From NCBI RefSeq assembly GCF_023544665.1, contig NZ_JAMJFL010000035.1:1-64000 (forward strand): DNA of 64,000 nucleotides, given 5' to 3'. How positions within the stretch are numbered: the stretch's first letter is position 1; each line of letters begins with the position of its first letter. Source of the stretch: Streptomyces sp. YS415. Lineage in GTDB: Bacteria; Actinomycetota; Actinomycetes; Streptomycetales; Streptomycetaceae. The position numbers were made by a program, and so were the translations under genes. Positions 1 to 8,674 of this stretch are shown one piece after another. Under the pieces are notes generated by a model. The model was not told the DNA's origin. It saw only the letters and a list, made by a program, of their open reading frames with translations, and made no database searches.

Positions 1-1
1 C

Positions 2-1045
2 ACCGACCTGATCCGCCGGCTCCCCAAGACCGTCCTGCACGACCACCTCGACGGCGGCCTGCGTCCCGCCACCGTCGTGGAGCTTGCCGAGGCCGTCGGC
101 CACGCCCTGCCGACCACCGATCCGGACGAGCTGGCCGCCTGGTACTTCGCGGCAGCCAACTCCGGTGACCTGGTCCGCTACATCGCCACCTTCGAGCACA
201 CCCTCGCCGTGATGCAGACCCGCGAGGGCCTGCTGCGCACCGCCGAGGAGTACGTCCTGGACCTGGCCGCGGACGGTGTCGTCTACGCCGAGGTGCGCTA
301 CGCCCCCGAGCTGAACACCACCGGCGGGCTCGCCCTCGCCGAGGTCGTCGAGACCGTCCAGGAGGGCCTGGCGGCCGGAATGGCGAAGGCGGCAGCGGCC
401 GGCACCCCTGTCCGCGTCGGCACCCTGCTCTGCGGCATGCGCATGTTCGACCGGGTGCGCGAGGCCGCCGACCTGGCCGTCGCCTTCCGGGACGCCGGTG
501 TCGTCGGCTTCGACATCGCCGGCGCCGAGGCCGGTTTCCCCGCCGCCGACCACCTCGGCGCCTTCGAGCACCTGCGCCGCGAGAACGTGCCCTTCACCAT
601 CCACGCCGGCGAGGCAGACGGCCTGTCCAGCATCCACCAGGCGCTCCAGATCTGCGGCGCCCAGCGCCTCGGCCACGGCGTGCGGATCACGGACGACATC
701 GTCGACGGCAAGCTGGGCCGGCTCGCCGGCTGGGTCCGCGACCGCCGTATCGCGCTGGAGATGTGCCCGACGTCCAACCTGCAGACCGGTGCCGCCACCT
801 CCATAGCCGAGCACCCCATCACCGCGCTGAAGGACCTCGGCTTCCGCGTCACCCTCAACACCGACAACCGTCTGGTGTCGGGCACGACGATGACGCGGGA
901 GATGTCCCTGCTGGTGGAGCAGGCCGGCTGGACGGTCGAGGACCTGCGCACGGTCACGGTGAACGCCGTCAAGAGCGCGTTCATCCCGTTCGACGAGCGC
1001 AAGGCGCTCATCGAGGACGTCGTGCTGCCGGGCTACGCGCTCTGA
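2..1045 (+). CDS. Adenosine deaminase, 5' end cut by window edge
   Basis: Zinc hydrolase that converts adenosine to inosine in purine salvage. The reading frame is open from base 2, so the true start lies outside the window; 347 residues are visible. Seen: the metal-binding HxH in HDHLDGGLRP at the visible N-terminus, IHAGEA with the catalytic Glu, RLGHGVRI, and a late TLNTDNR. In most family members the last motif is TDD; here the second Asp is Asn, as I would expect for the actinobacterial branch. The C-terminus overlaps the end of the convergent DinB-like gene by 13 bases. Confidence 0.93.
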   Translation, partial: TDLIRRLPKTVLHDHLDGGLRPATVVELAEAVGHALPTTDPDELAAWYFAAANSGDLVRYIATFEHTLAVMQTREGLLRTAEEYVLDLAADGVVYAEVRYAPELNTTGGLALAEVVETVQEGLAAGMAKAAAAGTPVRVGTLLCGMRMFDRVREAADLAVAFRDAGVVGFDIAGAEAGFPAADHLGAFEHLRRENVPFTIHAGEADGLSSIHQALQICGAQRLGHGVRITDDIVDGKLGRLAGWVRDRRIALEMCPTSNLQTGAATSIAEHPITALKDLGFRVTLNTDNRLVSGTTMTREMSLLVEQAGWTVEDLRTVTVNAVKSAFIPFDERKALIEDVVLPGYAL

Positions 1046-1542
1046 AGTAGTCCGCGGACGTAGGCGGCCTGTCCGACGTGCTGGAGATCGTCGGACAGGA
1101 CGCTGACCAGCCGTACCGCCAGGGTGACCGGCGGGTCCCAGCGCTCGTCGACGACGCGCTCCAGATCCTTGGCGGCCAGCTCGCGCAGCGCTGACAGGGT
1201 CTGGGCGTGGACGGCGTCGTAGTACCCGGTCAGCAGGTCACCGGAGTCGACCCGCACCTTCCCGACCTGCGCCGAGGTGTGCCCGTACCCGATGTCGTCC
1301 GGGGGCAGGTCCAGACCGAAGGCCTTCCGGAAGTCCTGGGTGAGCCATACCTGGTCGAGGCCGAAGGCGTCGGCGATGTGGTCGTCCTGGACGCGGGTGA
1401 GATGCCAGACCAGCCAGGCGATGGAGTTGGCGTCCGGGCCGGGCCGGGCGTGCAGGTCGTCAGGGGCGAGGCCCTCGACGGTGGCGTGGACTTCTTCCTG
1501 GATGCGGCTGAAACCGTCGATGAGGATGTCCTTGGCATGCAT
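1033..1542 (-). CDS. DinB superfamily (DUF664-like) protein
   Basis: A 169-residue protein with the four-helix DinB/mycothiol-dependent enzyme look: an N-terminal helix, then NSIAWLVWHLTRVQDDH, whose His residues sit where DinB metal ligands usually are, and a C-terminal LSDDLQHVGQAAYVRG helix with another His. In actinobacteria the family includes mycothiol-dependent isomerases and transferases, but no substrate can be deduced here. It runs convergently to the adenosine deaminase gene. Confidence 0.8.
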   Translation of the reverse strand: MHAKDILIDGFSRIQEEVHATVEGLAPDDLHARPGPDANSIAWLVWHLTRVQDDHIADAFGLDQVWLTQDFRKAFGLDLPPDDIGYGHTSAQVGKVRVDSGDLLTGYYDAVHAQTLSALRELAAKDLERVVDERWDPPVTLAVRLVSVLSDDLQHVGQAAYVRGLLQSA

Positions 1543-1569
1543 GGCTTAACCATCCCGCATAGCCGTCCC

Positions 1570-2457
1570 TCACGCGCCCTCTGTCTCCAGCAGCTCCATC
1601 AGCGCCCGGGCCGCCGGGCTCGTGGCCCCCGGGGGCGGCAGCAGGGCGACCGTCTCGTACACCCGCTCACCGGTGCCCTTCACCGGCAGCGCGGTCAGTG
1701 ACTCCCGCTTGTGCCGGAAGTGGCGCGGTACGACGGCGATGCCGAGGTTCTCGTCCACCAGGTCCAGCAGGCTGTGCACGTCGTTGACCTCCAGGGCGAC
1801 CGCCCGCCGTACGCCCGCGGCGGCGAACGCGGCATCGGTGGTGCGGCGCGGTCCCCAGTCCGGGTGGAAGTCCACGAACACTTCCCCGCCCAGCTCCTCC
1901 GGGGTGACCGCGGCCGCTGCGGAGGCGAGCCGATGGCTCGGATGGCACAGCACCGTCATGGGTTCGCTGGACAGCGGTACGGCGCGCAGCTGGTCGGTGT
2001 CCTCCTGCGCCGCACGCACGGCGAAGGCCAGGTCCAGGCGGCCGGCCGCGACCTCCTCCGCGAGCGCCCCCGAACCCGCCTGGCGCAGACAGATCTCCAC
2101 GTCCGGATGGCGGCGCCGGAACGCGGCGAGCAGCCCCGCCACATGCACTCCGGCGATGCACTGCTCGGAGCCCAGCGCCAGCATCCCGCGCAGCACGCCC
2201 TGCACCGCGGCCACCGCCTCATGGGCCGACCGCACCTGCGCGAGGATCCGCTCCGCCTCGCCCAGCAGCGCCCGCCCGGCCGGCGTGAGGGTCACGCTGC
2301 GGGTGGTCCGGACGAACAGCGGCGTCTGGAGTTCCCGTTCCAGGGAGCGGATCGAGGCGGAGAGCCCCGACTGGGAGACCATGAGCCGTTCGGCGGCCCG
2401 GGTGAAATGCTGGTCCTCGGCGACCGCCACGAAGTGCTGGAGATGGCGCAGTTCCAT
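1570..2457 (-). CDS. LysR-family transcriptional regulator
   Basis: A 295-residue LysR protein. The N-terminal winged helix-turn-helix starts at MELRHLQHFVAVAED with the classic AAERL/SQSGLSASIRSLE recognition helix; the rest is the periplasmic-binding-like effector domain. I chose the ATG at 2457 rather than an upstream in-frame ATG because homology begins exactly there. It is divergent from the aldo-keto reductase gene with 127 bases between starts, the usual layout in which a LysR protein controls its neighbour and itself; two dyads lie in the gap. Confidence 0.9.
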   Translation of the reverse strand: MELRHLQHFVAVAEDQHFTRAAERLMVSQSGLSASIRSLERELQTPLFVRTTRSVTLTPAGRALLGEAERILAQVRSAHEAVAAVQGVLRGMLALGSEQCIAGVHVAGLLAAFRRRHPDVEICLRQAGSGALAEEVAAGRLDLAFAVRAAQEDTDQLRAVPLSSEPMTVLCHPSHRLASAAAAVTPEELGGEVFVDFHPDWGPRRTTDAAFAAAGVRRAVALEVNDVHSLLDLVDENLGIAVVPRHFRHKRESLTALPVKGTGERVYETVALLPPPGATSPAARALMELLETEGA

Positions 2458-2468
2458 GATTGAGAAGC

Positions 2469-2509
2469 GTATCCGCTGAATACCATCGGATTCTTCTGTT
2501 GGACCGATG
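2469..2509. promoter_or_regulatory. Candidate LysR operator between divergent genes
   Basis: Two back-to-back dyads occupy the LysR/aldo-keto reductase gap: GTAT-N7-ATAC at 2469-2483 (15 bp, the size of a LysR T-N11-A box) and CATCGG-N14-CCGATG at 2484-2509. Position and AT-richness suit a LysR site; binding is inferred. Confidence 0.4.
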
Positions 2510-2584
2510 CCCACAGGTCACGAGAGAGTGGGCAACGGTTCTCCGGGACCATGGTTCCCCCGTGCCCACCCCTCTGGAGTCGCG

Positions 2585-3574
2585 TTGTACACCGCACACC
2601 CCGATCGCTACGCGGACATGCCCTACCGGCGCACCGGCCGCAGTGGCCTCAAGCTTCCCGCCCTGTCCCTCGGTCTGTGGCACAACTTCGGCCCGGACCG
2701 CCCGGTCGAGACCCAGCGGGCCATCCTGCGCCGCGCCTTCGACCTCGGCGTGACGCACTTCGACCTGGCCAACAACTACGGCCCGCCGCCCGGCGCCGCC
2801 GAGTCGGCGCTCGGCGAGGCGCTGCGGGCGGACTTCGCGGCCTACCGCGACGAACTCGTCATTTCCACGAAGGCCGGATACCTGATGTGGCCGGGACCGT
2901 ACGGCGAGTGGGGCTCGCGCAAGTACCTCATGTCCTCGCTCGACCAGAGCCTGCGGCGGATGGGCCTGGAGTACGTCGACATCTTCTACTCGCACCGCCC
3001 GGACCCGGAGACTCCGTTGGAGGAGACCATGGGCGCGCTGCACTCGGCCGTCCAGCAGGGCAAGGCGCTCTATGTCGGCGTCTCCAACTACTCCCCGGAG
3101 GAGACCCGGGAGGCGGCCCGGATCCTCGGTGAGCTGGGCACCCCGCTGCTGATCCACCAGCCGCGCTACTCCATGCTCGACCGCCGCCCGGAGGAGGGCC
3201 TGCTCGACACCCTGGACGAGCTGCGGATCGGCTCCATCGCCTACTCCCCGCTGGAGCAGGGCCTGCTGACCGGCCGCTATCTGAACGGCATCCCGGAGGA
3301 CTCCCGGGCCGCGAGCGACAGCCCCTTCCTCAGCTCCGACGCGCTCACCGAGGACCTGGTGGCCCGGCTGCGGACCCTCGCCGACCTGGCCAAGGACCGC
3401 GGCCAGACGCTGGCCCAGATGGCGCTGGCCTGGGTCCTGCGCGGCGGCCGGGTGACCTCGGCGCTGGTCGGCGCGAGCAGCCCGCAGCAGCTGGAGGACA
3501 GCGTGGCGGCGGTCGGCAACCTGGACTTCGACGCGGAGGAGCTGTCCCGCATCGACGAGGCCGCCAAGGCCTGA
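2585..3574 (+). CDS. Aldo/keto reductase (YghZ/L-glyceraldehyde-3-phosphate reductase type)
   Basis: NADPH-dependent carbonyl reductase of 329 residues. Seen: MPYRRTGRSGLKLPALSLGLWHNFG, FDLANNYGPPPGAAE with the catalytic Tyr/Asp region, the lysine in STKAGY, YSHRPDP, and IAYSPLEQGLLTGRY. The bypass-type ending QLEDSVAAVGN fits the AKR14-like group. TTG at 2585 is chosen as start because GGAG lies 5 bases upstream and the segment before it has no AKR homology. It is followed by a strong bidirectional terminator and divergent from a LysR gene that probably controls it. Confidence 0.9.
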   Translation: MYTAHPDRYADMPYRRTGRSGLKLPALSLGLWHNFGPDRPVETQRAILRRAFDLGVTHFDLANNYGPPPGAAESALGEALRADFAAYRDELVISTKAGYLMWPGPYGEWGSRKYLMSSLDQSLRRMGLEYVDIFYSHRPDPETPLEETMGALHSAVQQGKALYVGVSNYSPEETREAARILGELGTPLLIHQPRYSMLDRRPEEGLLDTLDELRIGSIAYSPLEQGLLTGRYLNGIPEDSRAASDSPFLSSDALTEDLVARLRTLADLAKDRGQTLAQMALAWVLRGGRVTSALVGASSPQQLEDSVAAVGNLDFDAEELSRIDEAAKA

Positions 3575-3589
3575 GTCCGACGTGACGGC

Positions 3590-3617
3590 GCCCGGTGGCG
3601 GCGGACCGCCACCGGGC
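3590..3617. terminator. Bidirectional terminator between convergent genes
   Basis: Perfect 12-bp stem GCCCGGTGGCGG / CCGCCACCGGGC with a 4-base loop, lying between the ends of the aldo-keto reductase gene and the convergent gene at 3628. No T-run, as is normal for Streptomyces terminators. Confidence 0.75.
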
Positions 3618-3627
3618 CCGACGGGGG

Positions 3628-4104
3628 TCAGTCGCCGGAGAAGCCGAAGACCCCCAGGTGGGTGGGCTCGTCGCCGGTGTACAGGAGGACGTACACGCCG
3701 GTCCAGCGCATCCTGCACTCGTCGCGGAGCGTCCCGGTGCGCCCGGGCGGGACGCCGATGGCGGCGTCGGCCTCGGCGAGCACCTGCTCGAACCGGGCGG
3801 GGGTCGGGCGACCGGTACCGAAGTGGTGGGTGAGGCGGTCGGGCGCCAGGGGGCGCAGCGTGCCGTAGTCCGCGAGCCTGCGGTCCGAGGGCGGGGCGGT
3901 GGTGTGAACGACCCGGGTGACGTCCAGGACGGAGTGGGTCCCCTCCTCGCCCATGAACTCCTCGTCCTCCCAGAGCTCGTCGAGGTTCCCGTACGTGTCG
4001 TCGTCGCCGTACAGCTCCTCGAAGACCCGCGCGTGCAAGGCCTTGAGGGAGGCCTCGACGGTCCCCGCGAACGGTGTGACGTACTCCCAGCCGCTGGCAC
4101 CCAT
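3628..4104 (-). CDS. Unrecognised Streptomyces protein, 158 aa
   Basis: I do not recognise a domain. The protein starts MGASGWEYVTPF after a strong GGAGGGG site, so the in-frame ATG at 4149 was rejected. It is acidic, with a DDD/DELWEDEEF stretch near residues 30-50, and ends in a hydrophobic beta-rich YVLLYTGDEPTHLGVFGFSGD. There are no signal peptide or membrane segments, so it should be cytosolic. It stands alone, convergent to the aldo-keto reductase gene. Confidence 0.75.
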   Translation of the reverse strand: MGASGWEYVTPFAGTVEASLKALHARVFEELYGDDDTYGNLDELWEDEEFMGEEGTHSVLDVTRVVHTTAPPSDRRLADYGTLRPLAPDRLTHHFGTGRPTPARFEQVLAEADAAIGVPPGRTGTLRDECRMRWTGVYVLLYTGDEPTHLGVFGFSGD

Positions 4105-4341
4105 GGTGCGTTCCCCTCCCGTGTGGCAGCAGAAACCTGCCCCTATCACCTTTCGGCCATCGATCTTGGTGAATATGCCAGGAGAGTGGCCGGAAAGTCA
4201 TGGTGACAGTGATTCAGTAGTGAACATACTCAATCGCAGAGGGCACTTCACCCGCAGCGAAGACCCCATCACGCACAGCAGTTGAGCCGCCCGGAACGCG
4301 AGGCCCGGCCCACAGGCGAGCGCACCACGGGGGAGTGAGAC

Positions 4342-4752
4342 GTGCACGACGAATTCCTGTGCCATGTCACCGCATACGGCACCTGCGGCGGCCGGCGCAT
4401 CGGCGTACCGCTCGGCACCTACCGAGCGCCCACCCTGGCCCTCGCCCTGTGGTGGCTGCGCGACCGGGCGGCCTGGATCGCCGAGCGGCTGGACCCGCAC
4501 CCCGATGCCGAGCACTTACCGGCCGGCGCGCTCGTCCCGGTCGCCGGCACCGTGCCCGACGTGCCCGCCGTGCTGCGCGCCTGGTGCGGCGACACCGCTC
4601 AACAGGAGCTGGTGGCGGAGCAGTTGGCGGCCGGACGGCTGGTCCGTATCGCCACCCACGACGACACCACCGAGTACGAGCTGCTCGCCGAGTCGATCGA
4701 CGCGCTGCGGATGCAGCGCACCAGCCGCGCCCTGGTCGTACCGGTCGCCTGA
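4342..4752 (+). CDS. Unrecognised protein with a TTA codon
   Basis: A 136-residue protein starting at GTG with GGGAG six bases upstream. It opens MHDEFLCHVTAYGTCGG and has no membrane segment or known domain that I can name. Codon 59 (4516-4518) is TTA, read only by the bldA leucyl-tRNA in Streptomyces, so full expression should depend on developmental bldA. It ends 45 bases before the FHA-ABC gene, which has its own promoter-like hexamer, so the two need not be co-transcribed. Confidence 0.72.
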   Translation: MHDEFLCHVTAYGTCGGRRIGVPLGTYRAPTLALALWWLRDRAAWIAERLDPHPDAEHLPAGALVPVAGTVPDVPAVLRAWCGDTAQQELVAEQLAAGRLVRIATHDDTTEYELLAESIDALRMQRTSRALVVPVA

Positions 4753-4785
4753 TCTCCACGCCAGGCGCATAAGTGGGCTGATCGG

Positions 4786-4791
4786 TAGAAT
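4786..4791 (+). promoter_or_regulatory. -10 hexamer TAGAAT, probably leaderless start
   Basis: TAGAAT lies 6 bases before the ATG of the FHA-ABC gene, so transcription would begin at or next to the start codon. No purine-rich ribosome site precedes that ATG, which fits a leaderless mRNA. Confidence 0.5.
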
Positions 4792-4797
4792 TCAGGC

Positions 4798-7137
4798 ATG
4801 GCGGAGCGACCGTTCGCACCGACAGCGCCCGTTCTCGTGCTGGAGACCGAGTCGGGCTCCACCGTGATGACCCCGGGCCGCGACTACCACGTAGGACGCG
4901 ACCCGCTGAGCGACATCGTCATCGACGACGCACGCGTCTCCTGGCACCACGCCGTCCTGCGCCCCAGGTCGTCCCACTGGACGCTGGAGGACGAGGGCAG
5001 CACCAACGGCACCTACACCGACGGCCGACGCGTCCGCGAGTGGGACGTGGGACCGGGCACCGTGATCCGCTTCGGCAACCCCGCCGACGGCCCTCGAGCC
5101 ATCCTCCTCGGCCGACCGGAAACCGCCCCCGAGCGGCCCTCGGCCGTCTCGATGCCCGCACAGACCGGCACTTTCCGGCAGCCGACGAGCGTACGGCCGC
5201 TGCCCACCCGTACCGTCCGCATCGGCCGCGCCCCCGACAACGACCTCGTCCTGGACGACCTGGTCGTCTCCCGCTACCACGCGGAGCTGCGCGCCCTGCC
5301 CGACGGCGGCCACGAGATCGCCGACCTGGGCAGCCACAACGGCACCTTCCTCAACGGCAGCCCCGTCACCGCCGCCCCCGTGCTCCCCGGCGACGTCGTC
5401 GGCATCGGACACTCGGCGTTCTGCCTGGTCGGCGACGAGCTGCAGGAGTACGTCGACACCGGCGAGGTCTCCCTGGAGGTGCAGGACCTCACCGTCGCCG
5501 TCGACCGCGGCCGCAAGACCCTCCTCGACGACGTCTCCTTCCCGGTGGGGGAGAAGTGCCTGCTCGCGGTGGTGGGACCGAGCGGTGCCGGAAAGTCGAC
5601 CCTGCTGAACGCCCTCACCGGGCAGCGGCCCGCCGACCACGGCACCGTCGTCTACGACGGCCGCGACCTCTACCGCGACTACGCCGAGCTGCGCCAGCGC
5701 ATCGGCCTGGTCCCGCAGGACGACATCCTGCACTCCCAGCTCACCGTCCGCGCCGCCCTGTCCTACGCCGCCGAACTCCGCTTCCCGCAGGACACCGCCA
5801 AGGCCGAACGCCGGGCCAGGGTCGACGAGGTCATCGGAGAACTCGGTCTGGAACAGCGTGCCGGACAGCCCGTGCACAGCCTCTCCGGCGGTCAGCGCAA
5901 GCGCGTCAGCGTGGCCCTGGAACTGCTCACCAAGCCCTCCCTGCTCTTCCTGGACGAACCGACCTCCGGGCTCGACCCCGGCATGGACCGCTCGGTGATG
6001 CACATGCTGCGGGACCTGGCGGACGACGGCCGTACCGTCGTCGTCGTCACCCACAGCGTGCTCAGCCTGGACGTCTGCGACCGCCTCCTGGTCCTCGCGC
6101 CGGGCGGCCGGATCGCCTACTACGGCCCGCCCGAGGACGCCCTCGCCTTCTTCGGCTTCACCCAGTGGCCGGAGGCCTTCGAGGCCTTCGAACGCGACCA
6201 GGAGCGCGACTGGGCCGGCGACTACGCGGCCTCGCCCCAGCACCGCCGCTATGTCGCCGACGCCACGGCCCAGCCGCGGCTGCAGCGCTCCGGACCGGTC
6301 GTCATCACCCCGCCGAGCCGGCCGCGCAGCCGCGGCGCCCAGCTCGGCACGCTGATCCGCCGCTACAGCGCCGCGCTCAGCGCCGACCGCACCTTCCTCG
6401 CCATCATGATCGCCCTGCCGTTCGTGATGGGTGCCATGGCCCGCGCCCTGGCCGGCAGCGCCCTGACCCGCGACACCGCGCTGAACGCCCTGCTCATCCT
6501 GTGCGTCGGCGCGGTCCTCACCGGCGCCGCCAACGCCGTCCGCGAACTCGTCAAGGAGCGGGTGATCTACCGGCGCGAACGCGCCGTCGGCCTGTCCAGA
6601 TCGGCGTACCTGATGTCGAAGGTCGTGGTGCTCGGCACGATCACCGTCCTCCAGGCCGTGGTGCTCACGCTCGTCGGCCTGCTCGGCGTCGATCTCAACG
6701 CGCCCGGCGGCGAAGGCGTGCTGCTGCCACCCCTGGTCGAGATCATCATCGCCGTCGCCCTGCTGGCGTTCACCGCGATGATGCTCGGTCTGCTGGTGTC
6801 CGCGCTGGTGCGCAAGGAAGAGGTGACGATGCCGCTGCTGGTGCTGCTGGCCATCGTCCAGGTGGTGTTCTGCGGCGCTCTGCTGAAACTCGACGGCGTG
6901 CCCGGCCTGGAACAGCTCGCCTGGCTGGTGCCCTCGCGGTGGGCGCTCGGCGCGATGGCCGGCACCATCGATCTGGCGCGGATCGTCCCCGGCGACCTGA
7001 CCGGCGACCCCCTCTTCCGCCACTCGGCGGGCGTCTGGCTCCTCAACATCGGCATGCTGATCGTCCTGTCGGTGGTCTTCGGCTACGTGGTCTCCCGGCT
7101 GCTGCGCCGCCAGGAACCCGTCGTGATGCGGAAGTAG
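4798..7137 (+). CDS. FHA-FHA-ABC exporter half-transporter (Rv1747-like)
   Basis: A 779-residue membrane ABC transporter with two phosphothreonine-binding FHA domains: about 15-95 (GRDPLSD, STNGTY) and about 130-205 (IGRAPDNDLVLDD, SRYHAEL, GSHNGTF). The ATPase spans about 225-440 with Walker A GPSGAGKST (~258), signature LSGGQRKRVS (~361) and Walker B LLFLDEPTSGLDPG (~381). An ABC-2 type permease of about six helices follows from ~515. Mycobacterium tuberculosis Rv1747 has this architecture and is phosphorylated by PknF. A Ser/Thr kinase gene lies two genes downstream, so FHA-dependent kinase control is likely. Cargo unknown; a cell-envelope component is a reasonable guess. Confidence 0.92.
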   Translation: MAERPFAPTAPVLVLETESGSTVMTPGRDYHVGRDPLSDIVIDDARVSWHHAVLRPRSSHWTLEDEGSTNGTYTDGRRVREWDVGPGTVIRFGNPADGPRAILLGRPETAPERPSAVSMPAQTGTFRQPTSVRPLPTRTVRIGRAPDNDLVLDDLVVSRYHAELRALPDGGHEIADLGSHNGTFLNGSPVTAAPVLPGDVVGIGHSAFCLVGDELQEYVDTGEVSLEVQDLTVAVDRGRKTLLDDVSFPVGEKCLLAVVGPSGAGKSTLLNALTGQRPADHGTVVYDGRDLYRDYAELRQRIGLVPQDDILHSQLTVRAALSYAAELRFPQDTAKAERRARVDEVIGELGLEQRAGQPVHSLSGGQRKRVSVALELLTKPSLLFLDEPTSGLDPGMDRSVMHMLRDLADDGRTVVVVTHSVLSLDVCDRLLVLAPGGRIAYYGPPEDALAFFGFTQWPEAFEAFERDQERDWAGDYAASPQHRRYVADATAQPRLQRSGPVVITPPSRPRSRGAQLGTLIRRYSAALSADRTFLAIMIALPFVMGAMARALAGSALTRDTALNALLILCVGAVLTGAANAVRELVKERVIYRRERAVGLSRSAYLMSKVVVLGTITVLQAVVLTLVGLLGVDLNAPGGEGVLLPPLVEIIIAVALLAFTAMMLGLLVSALVRKEEVTMPLLVLLAIVQVVFCGALLKLDGVPGLEQLAWLVPSRWALGAMAGTIDLARIVPGDLTGDPLFRHSAGVWLLNIGMLIVLSVVFGYVVSRLLRRQEPVVMRK

Positions 7138-7146
7138 GCGCACGCC

Positions 7147-7692
7147 ATGGCGACACCCGGATTCCGGCCCACCCACGTCGTCCCCGCCCATGGGATGCCC
7201 GCCTGGCAGGCCCCCGACCCGGCCCGGCCCACCGTCCCCCTCGACCCGCTGCTGCCGGTTCAGCTGCTCGAACGCCACGGCGACTGGGGGCACGTCCTGT
7301 GCGCCAACGGCTGGTCGGCCTGGGTCGACGGCCGCCATCTGGTCGCCGTACCCCAGGACCCGCCCACCCCCGACGCCGCCCTGGCCCGCACCGCCGACCC
7401 CCGGCCCCAGCTCGTCCGCGCCGAGCAGAACCTCGCCCGCTACCGGGCCGCGCTGGAGGATCTCGCGGCCGGCGGCCTGGACGGCGAGTCCTTCCGCGAC
7501 CGCACCCGGGGACTGCGGATCGGCGTGGTCGTCGAGGGCGAGCACGTGTGGCTCTACGACACCGAGCACGGGCGCTGGGTCTACGCCGACGGGCTCCGTC
7601 TGACCACCTTCGCCACCGACGAGGCGCCCCGCGCGGCCGCCGGGGACCACGGCCACGCCGCCACCCAGGTGGTGACACCGGATGGGCCATGA
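7147..7692 (+). CDS. Unrecognised protein between ABC exporter and kinase, 181 aa
   Basis: It begins 9 bases after the exporter stop and overlaps the kinase start by 11 bases, so the three are one operon. Residues ~30-65 (LPVQLLERHGDWGHVLCANGWSAWVDGR) look like an SH3-like barrel fold, and a similar short unit near the C-terminus (VVVEGEHVWLYDTEHGRWVYADG) may be a second one; between them is a charged helical stretch. No signal peptide. Its place suggests a partner of the kinase/exporter pair, but no function is known to me. Confidence 0.8.
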   Translation: MATPGFRPTHVVPAHGMPAWQAPDPARPTVPLDPLLPVQLLERHGDWGHVLCANGWSAWVDGRHLVAVPQDPPTPDAALARTADPRPQLVRAEQNLARYRAALEDLAAGGLDGESFRDRTRGLRIGVVVEGEHVWLYDTEHGRWVYADGLRLTTFATDEAPRAAAGDHGHAATQVVTPDGP

Positions 7693-8674
7693 GACGAGCC
7701 TCTTCTCGGGCCGCCCCTCCGAGCTGATCGGCAAGCAGATCGCCGCCTACCGCATCGAGCAGGAGATCGGCCGCGGTGGCATGGCCGTCGTCTACCGGGC
7801 CCGCGACCTGCGCCTGGACCGCACCGTCGCGCTGAAGCTGCTCGCCCCCGAACTGGCCCGCAACGACACCTTCCGCCGCCGTTTCACCCACGAGTCCCGG
7901 GCCGCCGCCGCGATCGACCACCCGCACATCGTGCCCGTTTTCGAGGCGGGCGAGACGGACGGCGTCCTGTACATCGCCATGCGCTACGTCGCCGGCAGCG
8001 ACCTGCGCCACCTCCTGGACCGGCAGGGCCCCCTGGCGCCGGCGACGGCTCTGCGGATCGCCGCGCAGGTGGCGTCCGCGCTGGACGCCGCCCACGAGCA
8101 CGGGCTGGTCCACCGCGACGTGAAACCAGGCAACATCCTGGTCGCCCGCGGCACCGACAGCGACCACCCCGAGCACGCTTATCTCACCGACTTCGGACTG
8201 ACCAAGAAGTCGCTGTCCCTGACCGGCTTCACCACCGTCGGCCAGTTCGTCGGCACGCTGGACTACGTGGCGCCGGAACAGATCTCCGGCAAGCCGGTCG
8301 ACGCCCGCTGCGACGTGTACGGCTTCGCCTGCGTCGTCCACGAGTGCCTGGCGGCGCGGCCGCCCTTCCGGCGGGACGACGACATGGCGCTGCTGTGGGC
8401 GCACCAGTACGACGAACCGCCACCGCTGACCTCGTCCCGGCCCGACCTCCCGGAAGCGGTCGACGCGGTCTTCGCCAAGGCGCTGGCCAAGAGCCCCGAC
8501 GACCGGTACGACTCCTGCCTGGCCTTCGTGGCGGCGCTGCGTCTGGCCCTGCGCGGCGACCAGGAACGGGCCCACCCGCCGACCCGGGTGGACGTACGGG
8601 CCGTGGACGAGCGGGCCGAGGCACCGAAACCGCCCCCGCGGTGGGCCGAGCCGTTCTTCGGCGGGAGTTACTAG
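7682..8674 (+). CDS. Soluble Hanks-type Ser/Thr protein kinase
   Basis: 330 residues, essentially one kinase domain (~18-285) with a short Pro-rich tail. All catalytic elements are present: glycine loop EIGRGGMAVV, VAIK-type lysine in VALKLL, HRDVKPGNI (~144), DFG (~169) and APE in the activation segment (VAPEQIS). No transmembrane helix, unlike PknB, so it is cytosolic. It is translationally coupled to the preceding gene and most likely phosphorylates partners recognised by the FHA domains of the exporter at 4798. It overlaps the convergent streptophobe gene by 4 bases. Confidence 0.93.
   Translation: MGHETSLFSGRPSELIGKQIAAYRIEQEIGRGGMAVVYRARDLRLDRTVALKLLAPELARNDTFRRRFTHESRAAAAIDHPHIVPVFEAGETDGVLYIAMRYVAGSDLRHLLDRQGPLAPATALRIAAQVASALDAAHEHGLVHRDVKPGNILVARGTDSDHPEHAYLTDFGLTKKSLSLTGFTTVGQFVGTLDYVAPEQISGKPVDARCDVYGFACVVHECLAARPPFRRDDDMALLWAHQYDEPPPLTSSRPDLPEAVDAVFAKALAKSPDDRYDSCLAFVAALRLALRGDQERAHPPTRVDVRAVDERAEAPKPPPRWAEPFFGGSY

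Noticed and set aside
4792..7734. A 980-codon open frame antisense to the FHA-ABC gene
   Set aside because: Third-position GC bias keeps the opposite strand open; its translation is Gly/Asp/Val-rich low complexity with no domain, while the plus strand has clear FHA and ABC motifs.
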